64,000 nucleotides of DNA, taken from contig NZ_AEWF01000001.1 in NCBI RefSeq assembly GCF_000190415.1, positions 1-64,000 on the forward strand, in the 5' to 3' direction. The translations under genes and the position numbers were made by a program. A model generated the notes under the pieces. The model worked only from the letters and a program-made list of their open reading frames with translations. It did no database searches and had not been told where the DNA came from. Source of the stretch: Candidatus Odyssella thessalonicensis L13. GTDB taxonomy: Bacteria > Pseudomonadota > Alphaproteobacteria > Paracaedibacterales > Paracaedibacteraceae. Shown here one piece after another: positions 37,758 through 46,817 of the stretch; the first letter of the stretch is position 1, and every line of letters starts with the position of its first letter.

Positions 37758-39050
37758 TTATCCGTAAACAGTTACTTGGCCACTGTCAGATAATACTAAC
37801 AGCTTGCCATCCACCACAATGGGTGACAGGCTGAGCTTATCACCATGGTCGAGCACTGAAATTTCTTGACCATTAACGGGGTTAATAAATACGATTTGGC
37901 CATTCGAATTTGTCAGAATGAGTTTGCCGCCTGCCAAGACCGGTCCCGCCCAAAGGGCTTTTTCTTCTCCGGCCCGATTTTTAAGGGCATGAGCCCAGAT
38001 AACTTGGCCACGAGCTGTGTCTAAACAGACCAAGTCATTATCATTATTAATCATAAATAGGTAACCTTGCACAACAGCTGGGGTGCGCAGGCCGCCAATA
38101 TCTTTTTGCCAATGCCGCTGCCCACTGGTAAGGTCAAAGGCGGCCATCCGCCCACCATGACTGATGGCGTAAACCTTATTATGGTGAATGACCGGACGGG
38201 CTCTAATATGGCTAATACTTGACAAGGGATCAAAGGCGGTTGCAGGGTTGAGTGCTTCTGCCCATAGCTGCTGGCCATTGCTGGCTGACAAAGCATAAAG
38301 TTCACCCGTAGAATAAGGGATGATAATTTTATCCCCTTGAACTGCTGGTACACCGCCTCCTAAAAGACCTGTGGCCTCCGGTAAGCCAATATGATTCCAT
38401 TTGATGGCGCCACTTTTAGCGTCCAGGGCATAGGCTTCATTGGCAACGTTGACAATAATAACCTGACCGGCCGCAAGAGTGGGGGCAATTCTAATAGGGG
38501 TCTGTAAAGACTGCTTCCAGAGCTGCTTTCCAGTTCGAGCATCCAGGGCTAAAATGTCACCAAAAGAGGTGGTAGCAAAAATTGCCCCAGAGCCAGCGCA
38601 AAGGCCGCCCCCGAGAGCGTTTGCCTCTTCTCCTTCAGGAACGGTCGCGACAACCCATAACTCTTTGCCGCTGTCCATGGACAGAGCGCTCACCTTTCCA
38701 TTGGTATCCATCGCAAAAATAGTGTTATTGCTAACAATTAAATTTGAGACCATCCTTTTATGGCTATCATTACCGGCGCCAATAGAAGTAGACCAAAGCT
38801 TTTTTAAGTTTTTATTGAGAGCTAAGTTATCTAAAGAATGGTTTAAAGATCCCCCAGGAACTGCCCAATCTTTGTTCTTAGTCTCTTGGGCTAAAGAAAG
38901 TGACGCTCTGCCATTCGCTGTTTCAGGCTTCACTGTTGCCTCTTGTACAAAGATACTTTCACGTTTGCCAGGCAAAGGGGCCTTTGAAGAGAAGGTATCA
39001 CAAGAAGCAAGGGCCAAAGCTGAGCTTAAGAGTAAGAGTTTTCTAGTCAT
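37758..39050 (-). CDS. bamB: Outer membrane assembly lipoprotein BamB
   Basis: PQQ-type beta-propeller subunit of the BAM complex, anchored to the outer membrane and acting in the periplasm. 430 residues. The N-terminus KLLLLSSALALASCDT ends in a lipobox (ASC), so Cys is lipidated after signal peptidase II. Blade repeats follow, e.g. ALDARTGKQLWKQSLQ, ALDAKSGAIKWNH, ALSASNGQQLWAE, AFDLTSGQRHWQKD, each with the A-x-D/S-x-x-x-G-x-x-x-W pattern. Upstream of der. BamE is encoded at 44608, so two Bam lipoproteins lie in this window. Confidence 0.93.
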   Translation of the reverse strand: MTRKLLLLSSALALASCDTFSSKAPLPGKRESIFVQEATVKPETANGRASLSLAQETKNKDWAVPGGSLNHSLDNLALNKNLKKLWSTSIGAGNDSHKRMVSNLIVSNNTIFAMDTNGKVSALSMDSGKELWVVATVPEGEEANALGGGLCAGSGAIFATTSFGDILALDARTGKQLWKQSLQTPIRIAPTLAAGQVIIVNVANEAYALDAKSGAIKWNHIGLPEATGLLGGGVPAVQGDKIIIPYSTGELYALSASNGQQLWAEALNPATAFDPLSSISHIRARPVIHHNKVYAISHGGRMAAFDLTSGQRHWQKDIGGLRTPAVVQGYLFMINNDNDLVCLDTARGQVIWAHALKNRAGEEKALWAGPVLAGGKLILTNSNGQIVFINPVNGQEISVLDHGDKLSLSPIVVDGKLLVLSDSGQVTVYG

Positions 39051-39355
39051 TGGTACACCATTTAATTGTATTCATTCTATTTATGGAAGATTACTCACAA
39101 AAAAGCAAGTTTGACGGCAATTGTTGCCACAACTGGAGCTTTAACGGAGGACAGCACTCCTCCAATTTTTTAGGGAAAATCATCGAAAAAAGATCACTTC
39201 CGCGCAACACAGGTATTAAGGAGAAGTAAGAATTATCAACTCTCTTGATCTTCTCTGCGGCTTTAGTGATATCCGATAGAGACTATATTGGCAGAACTGG
39301 GAAAGGGTAACGTTTAAAGTTTTACCGCCTCCCGCCTAAGCTTGTAATCCTTATG
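39051..39355. other. Region upstream of bamB with orphan hairpin
   Basis: GGAGGA (39146-39151) pairs with TCCTCC (39158-39163) around CAGCAC, followed on the plus strand by AATTTTTT. This is a terminator in plus orientation, but no plus-strand gene precedes it (bamB runs the other way). It may end a short RNA transcribed divergently from bamB. Otherwise no gene seen. Confidence 0.45.
39146..39170 (+). terminator. Orphan intrinsic terminator
   Basis: Six-base GC-rich stem, six-base loop and a T6 tract in plus orientation, with no annotated plus-strand gene upstream for kilobases. Confidence 0.5.
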
Positions 39356-40660
39356 TTAGGTGTTGAGATAGGGTTGTAATTCTGGTAATTCCCACCATTC
39401 TTCAGCCCATGCATTAAACCTATTCTCGCAAGCTAAGAAATATTTTGCAGCTTTCTTAAAGTTCGGTCCTTTATCAGCGGATTGGGGGGTGCGGTAATAG
39501 AGATACCCAAGTTTTATTCTCGCTTGATCAGCAAGGCGTTTGGCTGTTGACCTTTCCGCAAAATTCCATAGCATTTCCTCCTCTGTTGCAGGTTCTGGTG
39601 TGTAATGAGTTTTCAACTCTTCTACATTTGCGGTATTATTAGATTCCGCAATTGGAGCACTTAATTGCTTCAGTGCCTTAGAGGAACTAACGTAAAGCGA
39701 TAATGTCTTATAAGGGGGATTAATAGCAAAGTTAAGCATAAGTTCATACGTATCAATCAAATCCTTGATCGCTTAATCTTCTAAAGTAAAAGACGCTGTT
39801 AAGCCTTTTTCTTTAAAGCTGGCCGCCTGGTATAAATACTTTCCAAGAGCCTCGATATTTAACTCGTGCTGATGAGCTATAATGAACTTGTGGCTTTTCG
39901 CATAATACTCTCATGCGCTCTGAAGCAAGGAGCGATGAGTCCCCATTTTCCCTTCAGAAATGGCAGTTTGAGCGCGTCTTTCGTAAAGGCCGCTGATATA
40001 ATGACAACTTTCCAAATAAATTGTTGGGTCTTCTCCTCCGAGCGTCTCATACTGATCCATTACGTAATGAAGCCAGTTAATAGTGCCCTGAAGATGGGGG
40101 TCTTCGATCGGCAAGCCGCTGCCGGGTAAAGCTGTCTGATATAATAGAGAAGCACCAAAGGCAAATACCCATCTGATTTAAGTCGGAAGTTCATCATTTT
40201 GAGCTATAGATTGCAAGACGCGTTCTGCCGTTAAGAATTGCTGAGAAGAAATGTCTTTAAATCTGGGCAAGTCTGCATCTGAAAACAAGAGTTGGGCGAT
40301 GAATGGCTGGAGAAATTTACTTCTTAAGCTAGGTGTTAATTTGATCTCATTAGAAGGGAGAAGAGGAGTGATATACTCTTCTACAACCTGCCTTAGATCA
40401 TCATAAATGATTTGTGTAGTTTTATCTCTTTCATTGAGTAAATTTTTTAGTTTGTCCATACTCTGATTAGAGCAATCAATTAACTTGTTTAGGGGGGCTG
40501 TCCGGGAAACTGTTATATTTAAATCTGAAATGCCGTCAAGGTCGGTGGCAGTGGGATGTTGGTCCATACTAAATAAAGGCGACACTAAGCTTGGTAGCAG
40601 AACAGTAGAAATGAAAAAAATACGCTTGGCTAATTTTAGATAAGGTTGCTGGCTAACCAT
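39356..40660 (-). pseudogene. Exported repeat protein with three in-frame stops
   Basis: One continuous frame of about 434 codons interrupted by TAA at 40178-40180, TGA at 39911-39913 and TAA at 39773-39775, with no frameshift. It starts with a signal peptide (RIFFISTVLLPSLVSPLFSM, then DQHPT). The text between the stops reads as helical Sel1/TPR-like units: GTINWLHYVMDQYE, IYLESCHYISGLYERRAQ, ELNIEALGKYLYQAASFKEK, ARIKLGYLYYRTPQSADKG. Each stop fits a C-to-T change (CAA or CGA). The clean frame suggests recent, repeated nonsense mutation, or less likely readthrough. Secreted Sel1-like proteins are common effectors in intracellular bacteria. Confidence 0.75.
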
Positions 40661-41184
40661 AATTGTTCCTTATAGTTTTATAGTAAATTGATAATTGTTT
40701 TCTAGCAAATTTATCCATAACTTACGGCCTGTCCGGAATCAACAGTATTCTGTGAGTTAGCTTTTTCAAAGTAAAACCTATCCGGAAGATCATGATGTAA
40801 GTGCTCTATAAATTGTCAAGGCACAAAAAAGAGTAAGAAAAGCTTGGAAGGCACTGATCTTTTTAGCAGATTTGATCAGTAATCACTGCGCTGACTTGTT
40901 CTCGCAAGGAAACACTCGCTGACCCAGTGCTTGCGATATTCTTTTAACGTTCGCCTCTCTGGGGCTTTGCTTCCTTGTTCTTGTGGTGGGAAGTAGCCCA
41001 AATTTCCTTCAGTAAGCCAATCTGATAACTTTTTTAGATGTACACAGAGTCTTGAATTGACCATCTGAGTAAATGTTGTCTTTTGGGGCGAGGAAAAAAT
41101 ATTTCAAAAGGAATGCTCTTTAAATTAAATTCTGTAGTCTTTTATCTTTAAGAGATTAATTTTGAGATTTAACGAGCATATAAA
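40661..41184. other. Intergenic region downstream of rplI
   Basis: Holds a 62-codon minus-strand frame (40876-41064) of no known family, with no clear ribosome binding site; I do not call it a gene. No RNA recognised. Confidence 0.35.
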
Positions 41185-41220
41185 AAAAGGAGAGATTTAA
41201 TATCTCTCCTTTTCTCATTT
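41185..41220 (-). terminator. Terminator of rpsF-rpsR-rplI
   Basis: AAAAGGAGAGAT (41185-41196) pairs perfectly with ATCTCTCCTTTT (41202-41213); on the minus strand a run of seven T follows. Textbook intrinsic terminator. Confidence 0.92.
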
Positions 41221-41240
41221 ACAGTGTCTTTAAATACAAC

Positions 41241-41765
41241 TTACGCTTCAGCTACTGCTGCCTCGTCTGCTGCATTGCTGTTAGAAGTCTTAGCTTTCTT
41301 AATTTCAACTGCCGCTTCTTCTTCAGAACGAGATACCACAACGCTAACGTAAATGGAAACTTCTGGATGAAGAACAACACGAGCTTTATGAATACCAAGC
41401 GTCTTAATCGGAGCATCAAGCTGTACTTGAGTACGTGCAATACCATAGCCGTCTGCTTTTAGGGTGTCAGCAATGTCAGCATTGCGAACGGATCCATAAA
41501 GATGGCCGGTTTCGGACGCTTGACGGATAAGAGTAATGGTGACATTATCCATCTTCTTAGCGACAGCTTCGGCTTCATCACGGCGCTTTAGGTTCTCAGC
41601 TTCCAAATGGCTCTTTTGGCCTTGGAAAAATTCCAGATTAGCTTTGGAGGCGCGTAAAGCTTTTTTCTGAGGCAACAAGAAGTTACGGGCATAGCCATTT
41701 TTTACTTCAACGACATCACCCATTTGACCGAGTTTTTCGACGCGTTGTAATAGAATAATTTGCAT
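41241..41765 (-). CDS. rplI: 50S ribosomal protein L9
   Basis: 174 residues. N-terminal MQIILLQRVEKLGQMGDVVEVKNGYARNFLLPQ is the standard L9 opening (23S binding domain), followed by the long connecting helix and a C-terminal domain ending in an extension rich in Glu, Ala and Lys, common in Alphaproteobacteria. Last gene of rpsF-rpsR-rplI, with a terminator 25 bases downstream. Confidence 0.97.
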   Translation of the reverse strand: MQIILLQRVEKLGQMGDVVEVKNGYARNFLLPQKKALRASKANLEFFQGQKSHLEAENLKRRDEAEAVAKKMDNVTITLIRQASETGHLYGSVRNADIADTLKADGYGIARTQVQLDAPIKTLGIHKARVVLHPEVSIYVSVVVSRSEEEAAVEIKKAKTSNSNAADEAAVAEA

Positions 41766-41785
41766 ATCAAAATTCTCCGTTCGGC

Positions 41786-42061
41786 TTAGTCGTTAACGTA
41801 TGGCATGATTGCCAGATAACGAGCGCGCTTAATCGCCGTGGCCAGCTCACGTTGTTTCTTGGTGGAAACAGCGCTAATACGGCTAGGGATCATTTTCCCA
41901 CGCTCAGACACAAACTTGAATAGTGTTTTTGCATCTTTGTAGTCAATTTTCATTGCGCCTTCGCCGGTAAATGGGCAAGATTTACGACGACGGAAGAACT
42001 GACGACGTTGTGGTGCAGCTCTTTCTTGTCTTTCTTGGTTTCTATCGTTATCTCTTGCCAT
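41786..42061 (-). CDS. rpsR: 30S ribosomal protein S18
   Basis: 91 residues. [19 protein letters not shown] and the core [21 protein letters not shown] are characteristic. The N-terminus is Arg/Gln rich. Its ATG overlaps the rpsF stop by one base and rplI follows 20 bases later. Confidence 0.97.
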   Translation of the reverse strand: MARDNDRNQERQERAAPQRRQFFRRRKSCPFTGEGAMKIDYKDAKTLFKFVSERGKMIPSRISAVSTKKQRELATAIKRARYLAIMPYVND

Positions 42062-42459
42062 TATGCATTCTCCGTCGCTGCTGGTAACAGGTCATCCTGA
42101 TCATCATCATAACCGCGGTTACGATCAGGGTTGAAATTCTTCTGTTGCATCAAAGGTGATGGATTAGGATCATGTGCTTCAACTTTGATGGTCAAATACC
42201 GAAGAACATTTTCGTTCAACTTCATCTGACGCTCAACTTCTTTAACAACATCAGCTGTCGCTTTGATGTTCATCAGAACATAGTGACCTTTTGTGTTCTT
42301 CTTAATCGGGTAGGCAAGGGAACGCAAACCACAGAATTCTGTCTTTGCAACTTCGCCACCGCTTGTGCGGATAATTTGGGTATAGTCCTGAGCCAAGAGT
42401 TCGACCTGATTCGGGGTCGCATCCTGACGGACGATAAATACTGTTTCATACAGTTTCAT
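42061..42459 (-). CDS. rpsF: 30S ribosomal protein S6
   Basis: 132 residues. [20 protein letters not shown] and [23 protein letters not shown] are diagnostic; S6 pairs with S18 on the 30S platform. The C-terminal tail is Asp and Asn rich. First gene of the operon; CAAGGAGTACC lies before the ATG on the minus strand. Confidence 0.97.
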   Translation of the reverse strand: MKLYETVFIVRQDATPNQVELLAQDYTQIIRTSGGEVAKTEFCGLRSLAYPIKKNTKGHYVLMNIKATADVVKEVERQMKLNENVLRYLTIKVEAHDPNPSPLMQQKNFNPDRNRGYDDDQDDLLPAATENA

Positions 42460-42662
42460 TGGTACTCCTTATGGATATAAACTTGCTTATCAAGCTAAAG
42501 CCAAAACCTTGAGGTTCGGGCAAGGAGAGAAATTTAAATTCTTATGAAGATAAAAAACTCTAAAAAACACTTTACTGCTTTTTAAGGAAATATACAAGGA
42601 CTTGTAAGCATTTGCAAAGATTTTCATAATAATACCATAGAATTGGCATTAAGGAGGCGTGA

Positions 42663-43442
42663 ATGGGACGCAGCTATAAAGCAGAAAATAAACTAGCAAG
42701 GTTAATGGAAAGTACGATCGTCCATTATATTATTGGGTCTTTGGTTATTGCTAATGCGTGGGTGATTGGTGCGCTAACTTTCTATAAACCTGAAGAGCCC
42801 ATGTACCAATTTTTAATGGCTGCAGACAAGATAATTTTAGGGTGTTTTCTTGTTGAAATTGGCCTTAGATTGGCCGCAAATGGTCTGTCGTTTTTTCGCA
42901 CCCCCTGGAATGTATTTGATTTTATCATTATTGTCGGCTCAGCGCTTCCGTTGGGAATTAGTAGCGAGATCTTAAGAGCCTTACGGGCGCTGCGGCTGTT
43001 TTATTTTATTGAAGTATCGGCCCGGATGCGCCATGTGGTGCAAGGATTTTATAAATCCCTGCCCGGGATCAGTAATGTTTTTGTGCTAATGATGATTCTC
43101 TTCTTTACGTTTAGTTTGATTGGAATCCTATTATTTCCCCAAGCGCCTCGTTTTGCCGATGTGGGCTCTTCATTTCATACTCTGTTTCAAGTTTTAAGTG
43201 GCGACGATTGGTACAATGTTCTACGAGATGTAACAAAATATTATCCGTATGCCTGGGTTTATTTTTATCTGTTTTATATCATTATGGTCTTCGTCATTCT
43301 GAATCTATTTATTGGTGTGGCGGTCAGTGCTTTGCAATCCGCTGAGGAAGAGCTGGATGAGGATAAAGCAGAGGAGGATGTGGGAAAAATATTGGCTGAG
43401 ATTAATGGGCGGCTTAAAGCTATTGAAACAAAGTTAAAATAG
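42663..43442 (+). CDS. Voltage-gated-type cation channel with SGDDW filter
   Basis: 259 residues, six membrane segments: S1 around 18-40, S2 52-70 (with Glu65), S3 83-98 (NVFDFIIIVGS), S4 with Arg105, Arg108 and Arg111 at three-residue spacing, S5 134-158 and S6 198-222 (VFVILNLFIGVAV, with the usual Asn). The pore loop is FHTLFQVLSGDDWYNVLRD; the filter position reads SGDDW (179-183). Bacterial sodium channels (NaChBac/NavAb) have TLESW there, while eukaryotic Cav domains have TGEDW/TGEGW. The C-terminus (226-259) is a charged coiled coil, as in bacterial tetrameric channels. GGAGG precedes the ATG. Monocistronic. Confidence 0.9.
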   Translation: MGRSYKAENKLARLMESTIVHYIIGSLVIANAWVIGALTFYKPEEPMYQFLMAADKIILGCFLVEIGLRLAANGLSFFRTPWNVFDFIIIVGSALPLGISSEILRALRALRLFYFIEVSARMRHVVQGFYKSLPGISNVFVLMMILFFTFSLIGILLFPQAPRFADVGSSFHTLFQVLSGDDWYNVLRDVTKYYPYAWVYFYLFYIIMVFVILNLFIGVAVSALQSAEEELDEDKAEEDVGKILAEINGRLKAIETKLK

Positions 43443-43773
43443 AACTATGTTGGTTATGCTGCCCAGTTTGACAGGTCATGAATCCCCGGACCACAATTGA
43501 TTCTTAATAGGGCTGTCCCTGTTCAGGCCGTGGTCTGAATATAATGGCTCTAACCTGTAGATAGCAGGTCGCGAGAGGATCATAAAATTCCATCGGCTGG
43601 GTGGCACCATTCTTATCAAAGCCTCCTTATTCATCCCTTATAGCACCCTTTCTTAACTTTAAGCTCTTTTATGTTAATTATTTATAATTTTATTTAATTA
43701 TGTTTAATTTTTTATATAAAATTAAACATACAAGTGTTGTCTCGATTAAGTTATTGTTTTTGAGGGGTATTTT
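43443..43773. other. Intergenic region with a possible structured RNA and an AT palindrome
   Basis: GGACCAC (43488-43494) can pair with GTGGTCT (43530-43536), enclosing AGGG/CCCT (43509-43512 with 43517-43520) or CCTG/CAGG hairpins. Further on, ATGTTTAATTTT (43700-43711) pairs perfectly with AAAATTAAACAT (43718-43729), 44 bases before the phbB ATG. The first may be the end of the channel transcript or a small RNA; the second could be an operator or promoter element of phbB. Confidence 0.4.
43700..43729. promoter_or_regulatory. 12-bp AT palindrome upstream of phbB
   Basis: Perfect inverted repeat of ATGTTTAATTTT with a six-base TTATAT centre. Position suggests a repressor or activator site for the acetoacetyl-CoA reductase gene. 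AT palindromes can arise by chance in such DNA, so this is tentative. Confidence 0.35.
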
Positions 43774-44496
43774 ATGGCTAAAGTTGCTGTTGTGACCGGG
43801 GGAACCCGCGGTATAGGTGCTGCGATTTCAATGGAACTTCATAGAGGGGGATATAAGGTTATTGCCAACTATGCTAGTAACGATGCAGCGGCGCAAGATT
43901 TCGCTAAACAGCATGGTATCGAGGTGATGAAGTGGGATGTTGGAAACTATGAGGCGTGTCAAAGGAGTCTTGCCAGTATTGAAGAAAAGTATGGAGCAGT
44001 TGATGTTTTGGTCAACAATGCAGGCATCACCCGCGATGGATTTATGCATAAGACGACGCCTGAGATGTGGGAAGCGGTGATTACGACAAACTTAACTTCC
44101 TGCTTTAATATGGCCCATTGTGTTATCAATGGCATGAGGTTGCGGGGGGTTGGGCGGATTATCAATATCGCTTCTATTAATGGACAGAAAGGTCAGATTG
44201 GCCAGGTCAATTATTCAGCTGCTAAAGCCGGTGTTATTGGCTTTACAAAAGCACTGGCATTAGAGTGCGCTAATAAAGGGATTACCGTCAATGTAATTGC
44301 CCCTGGCTATATTGATACGGATATGGTTAAAGCTGTTCCTCAAAACGTATTAGACAGCATTATTGGGCAAATTCCGGTCGGGCGTTTGGGAACTGCAGAA
44401 GAGATCGCCCATGTGGTCAACTTTTTAGCCGGCGAAGGGGCGGGCTTTATTACGGGTTCTACTATTACGGCAAATGGTGGTCAGTATATGGTGTAA
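43774..44496 (+). CDS. phbB: Acetoacetyl-CoA reductase PhbB
   Basis: NADPH-dependent short-chain dehydrogenase making (R)-3-hydroxybutyryl-CoA for polyhydroxybutyrate storage. 240 residues. The cofactor loop is VTGGTRGIGAAI, followed by NNAGITRD and the catalytic Ser-Tyr-Lys in NIASINGQKGQIGQVNYSAAKAG (Tyr and Lys of YSAAK). The NGQKGQ.GQ.NYSAAKAG stretch is characteristic of PhbB as opposed to FabG. phaA and phaC are not adjacent. GAGGGG lies 11 bases before the ATG, and a strong hairpin terminator follows. Confidence 0.93.
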   Translation: MAKVAVVTGGTRGIGAAISMELHRGGYKVIANYASNDAAAQDFAKQHGIEVMKWDVGNYEACQRSLASIEEKYGAVDVLVNNAGITRDGFMHKTTPEMWEAVITTNLTSCFNMAHCVINGMRLRGVGRIINIASINGQKGQIGQVNYSAAKAGVIGFTKALALECANKGITVNVIAPGYIDTDMVKAVPQNVLDSIIGQIPVGRLGTAEEIAHVVNFLAGEGAGFITGSTITANGGQYMV

Positions 44497-44533
44497 GCAT
44501 TAGCAATTCATTGCTGATCTTACAGAAGAAAAT

Positions 44534-44562
44534 ACCCGGACAAGTCCGGGTTTATTATTTTA
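44534..44562 (+). terminator. Terminator of phbB
   Basis: ACCCGGAC (44534-44541) pairs with GTCCGGGT (44544-44551), followed by TTATTATTTTAT. Confidence 0.85.
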
Positions 44563-44607
44563 TAGGGTAGTAAGGCACACTTTAAAAAAAGAAATAGCCG
44601 CCTGTGT

Positions 44608-45060
44608 TTATGGTGATCCTGTTCTGGAGCCACCTTTGGTGGCAATCTTACCAAAGTTACTAAAGACCTCTCTTAAAAGGCCAGTCTGATGACCCGCTGA
44701 CGGCGTTTCACGTTTCACTGGATTGATTTCCCGGGCGTGTTCGCCTTTGCGCTCGACAACTTTAGAGACGATATTCGCGTCATTGAAGGAAACTTCGTAA
44801 GTTGTAAGCTCTAGAGTTTGAGGTGTTAAGAAAGCTTTTGTTTCTGTTTGTTTGGAAATATAAAACCACGTTTCAGGCTTAAAAGCACTCACTGTAGAAG
44901 GGCTGCCATAGGCTTCCTCTACCGTTTGCTTAGTGCTTTTCCCAGGGATGATTTTGTTGAAGTCACGATTGTCGACTTCATAGCCTCTATTATCAACAGT
45001 AGGACTGCAGCTGCCTAAAAGAAGCGCTAAAATAACAGTAGGAATAGCCAGATGATTCAT
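44608..45060 (-). CDS. bamE: Outer membrane assembly lipoprotein BamE
   Basis: SmpA/OmlA family subunit of the BAM complex. 150 residues. The lipobox LLGSC gives a lipoprotein with Cys as residue 1 after cleavage. RDFNKIIPGKSTKQTVEEAYGSP and ETWFYISKQTE match the family. The C-terminal extension after residue 110 is basic and probably disordered. Divergent from the bc1 chaperone gene with 95 bases between starts, an arrangement common in Alphaproteobacteria. Confidence 0.93.
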   Translation of the reverse strand: MNHLAIPTVILALLLGSCSPTVDNRGYEVDNRDFNKIIPGKSTKQTVEEAYGSPSTVSAFKPETWFYISKQTETKAFLTPQTLELTTYEVSFNDANIVSKVVERKGEHAREINPVKRETPSAGHQTGLLREVFSNFGKIATKGGSRTGSP

Positions 45061-45155
45061 TGTATAGTATTCTCAAATAGAATATTTAGTTTCTTTTAAT
45101 GATTTTGCACGTGCTTGTCAAAAAGTCAAGAATTGTGTAAGAAGCGTGAGTCAGA

Positions 45156-45683
45156 ATGTTCGGTAAATCACCTAAAATAAACAATTATTTAGCTGCTGTT
45201 AGTCTGTATCAAGCCTGCGTGGAAAAGGCACGCGATCCGCGTTATTATACAGATTTTTCTATTGAAGATCAGGTGCTTGGCCGTTTTGAGATCCTATCTT
45301 TGCAGCTTTTTTTAATGCTGCGCCGCTTAAAAGAAGAAACTTCCAGCGTGGCTAAAAGCTTAAGTCAGGAAATTTGTAATCTATTTGTGGCCGATATGGA
45401 TCACAGTTTGCGCAATGTGCGCTTATCAGAGAAAAAAATTGATAAAAGTTTTAAACGGTTCATTGAGGGTTTTTATGGGCGGCTGGTCGCCTACGATGAA
45501 GGCTTAGAGGAGGGAAGCCTGGATAAAGCTATCTTAAAAAACATCTATGATAATAATCTAGCGTATCAAGAGATAGCAAAGAATCTAGCTGAAGAAGCAA
45601 CAGGGCTCCTAAATATCCTGCGTCAACAATCAAACGTTAATAATTTAAAATTTACAGGGGGAATGGATGGCGCCAGAATTTAG
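45156..45683 (+). CDS. Ubiquinol-cytochrome c chaperone (CBP3 family)
   Basis: Helps assemble the bc1 complex, as yeast Cbp3 does for cytochrome b. 175 residues. Family signature: YQACVEKARDPRYYTDFSIEDQ, LGRFEILSLQLFLMLRRL, then FVADMDHSLRNV and a FYGRLVAYDEG segment. It fits the petABC operon at 4.9-7.5 kb. The next gene overlaps it by 17 bases, implying coupled translation. The trio bamE, bc1 chaperone, yceD is a common alphaproteobacterial cluster. Confidence 0.9.
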   Translation: MFGKSPKINNYLAAVSLYQACVEKARDPRYYTDFSIEDQVLGRFEILSLQLFLMLRRLKEETSSVAKSLSQEICNLFVADMDHSLRNVRLSEKKIDKSFKRFIEGFYGRLVAYDEGLEEGSLDKAILKNIYDNNLAYQEIAKNLAEEATGLLNILRQQSNVNNLKFTGGMDGARI

Positions 45684-46191
45684 TCGGATCTTTAATCTGG
45701 ATAAGATCGGCCAGCTGGATTATGTCTATGATATAAAAGCAACACCCGAAGAGTTAGCTGCGCTAGCAAAACGATTTAACTTAATAAGTATCAGCAGTTT
45801 AAATGCGTCATTTGTTATGCGTAGAGCTCGTAAGCGAGGTGAGTTTGAAGTGGTGGCACGAGTGGTCTCTGATGTCATCCAGGCTTGTATTGTTACCTTA
45901 AAAGAAATACCCGACCATTTAGAATTTGAATATAAGTTGCAGCTGGTCGAAGGGGATGAGGATCGTTTCCATGATGATCTTGACTGGCATGCTGAAGCTG
46001 AAAAAGAATATGATTTAGAGTTTTATCAAAATAATGAGATCGATTTAGGCGAAATCACATCACAGTATCTCTCTTTAGAGCTTAATCCCTATCCGCGAGC
46101 CGATGTAACGGTGGAGGATGCGGATCTGCCGGAAGATTACGGTAAAGCCAATCCGTTTACAGTTCTTGATATTCTAAAGCGGCAGTCGTGA
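45667..46191 (+). CDS. YceD family protein (DUF177)
   Basis: 174 residues of the YceD/DUF177 family. The protein opens FSRIFNLDKIGQLDYVYDIKA and has the VQACIVTLK-type core (DVIQACIVTLKEIPDHLEF), an acidic middle, and ITSQYLSLELNPYPRA in the family's usual QYLSLELNPYPR position. YceD is often linked to rpmF and 23S rRNA accumulation; here neither rpmF nor plsX-fabH follows. Overlaps the bc1 chaperone by 17 bases; recR follows after 29 bases. Confidence 0.9.
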   Translation: MAPEFSRIFNLDKIGQLDYVYDIKATPEELAALAKRFNLISISSLNASFVMRRARKRGEFEVVARVVSDVIQACIVTLKEIPDHLEFEYKLQLVEGDEDRFHDDLDWHAEAEKEYDLEFYQNNEIDLGEITSQYLSLELNPYPRADVTVEDADLPEDYGKANPFTVLDILKRQS

Positions 46192-46220
46192 GTGGTTCTA
46201 TTATCTAGAGGCGATCTTTA

Positions 46221-46817
46221 ATGAATAGTCCTGAAATCCAGCTATTAATTCAACACTTAAGCAAGCTTCCCGGGTTGGGGCCGCGTTCTGGGCGACGGGT
46301 AGCGTTACATTTGTTAAAAAAGCGTGAGAAAATTTTTCGTCCCTTAATTCAGGTGATGGCCGAAGCAGAGCAGAAAGTTAGAACGTGCCATATCTGTCAT
46401 GCTTTGGATGCAAGTGATCCCTGTACCTTGTGTACAGACCCTAAAAGAGACCCCCATCAACTTTGTGTGGTTGAAGATGTAGCGGACTTGTGGGCCTTGG
46501 AACGAGCTAACACTTATCGGGGCGTCTACCATGTCCTTGGAGGGGTGTTATCGGCGATTGATGGTATTGGCCCTCAACAGCTGACAATTCAAAGTTTATT
46601 AGACCGCGTCGCAAAAGGAAGCGTTCATGAAGTCATCCTGGCTCTTAACGCGACTGTCGATGGGCAGACCACGATTCATTATTTAATTGAGCAGCTTCGA
46701 GAGCATAAGATAAAAATTACCACCTTAGCGCATGGGGTGCCGATCGGCGGAGAGCTTGATTATCTGGACGAAGGGACCCTTTTTACGGCTTTTCAAGCGC
46801 GTCGGAGTGCTGAATGA
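46221..46817 (+). CDS. recR: Recombination mediator RecR
   Basis: Loads RecA with RecF/RecO at single-stranded gaps. 198 residues. HhH-type start [20 protein letters not shown], zinc finger [16 protein letters not shown] (four Cys), Toprim [14 protein letters not shown], and the C-terminal [19 protein letters not shown]. The TGA stop overlaps the rsmE ATG by four bases. Its usual partners dnaX and ybaB are not next to it here. Confidence 0.96.
   Translation: MNSPEIQLLIQHLSKLPGLGPRSGRRVALHLLKKREKIFRPLIQVMAEAEQKVRTCHICHALDASDPCTLCTDPKRDPHQLCVVEDVADLWALERANTYRGVYHVLGGVLSAIDGIGPQQLTIQSLLDRVAKGSVHEVILALNATVDGQTTIHYLIEQLREHKIKITTLAHGVPIGGELDYLDEGTLFTAFQARRSAE

Noticed and set aside
40876-41064. 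62-codon minus-strand frame
   Set aside because: No ribosome binding site and no recognisable family, though it is not a shadow of any called gene.
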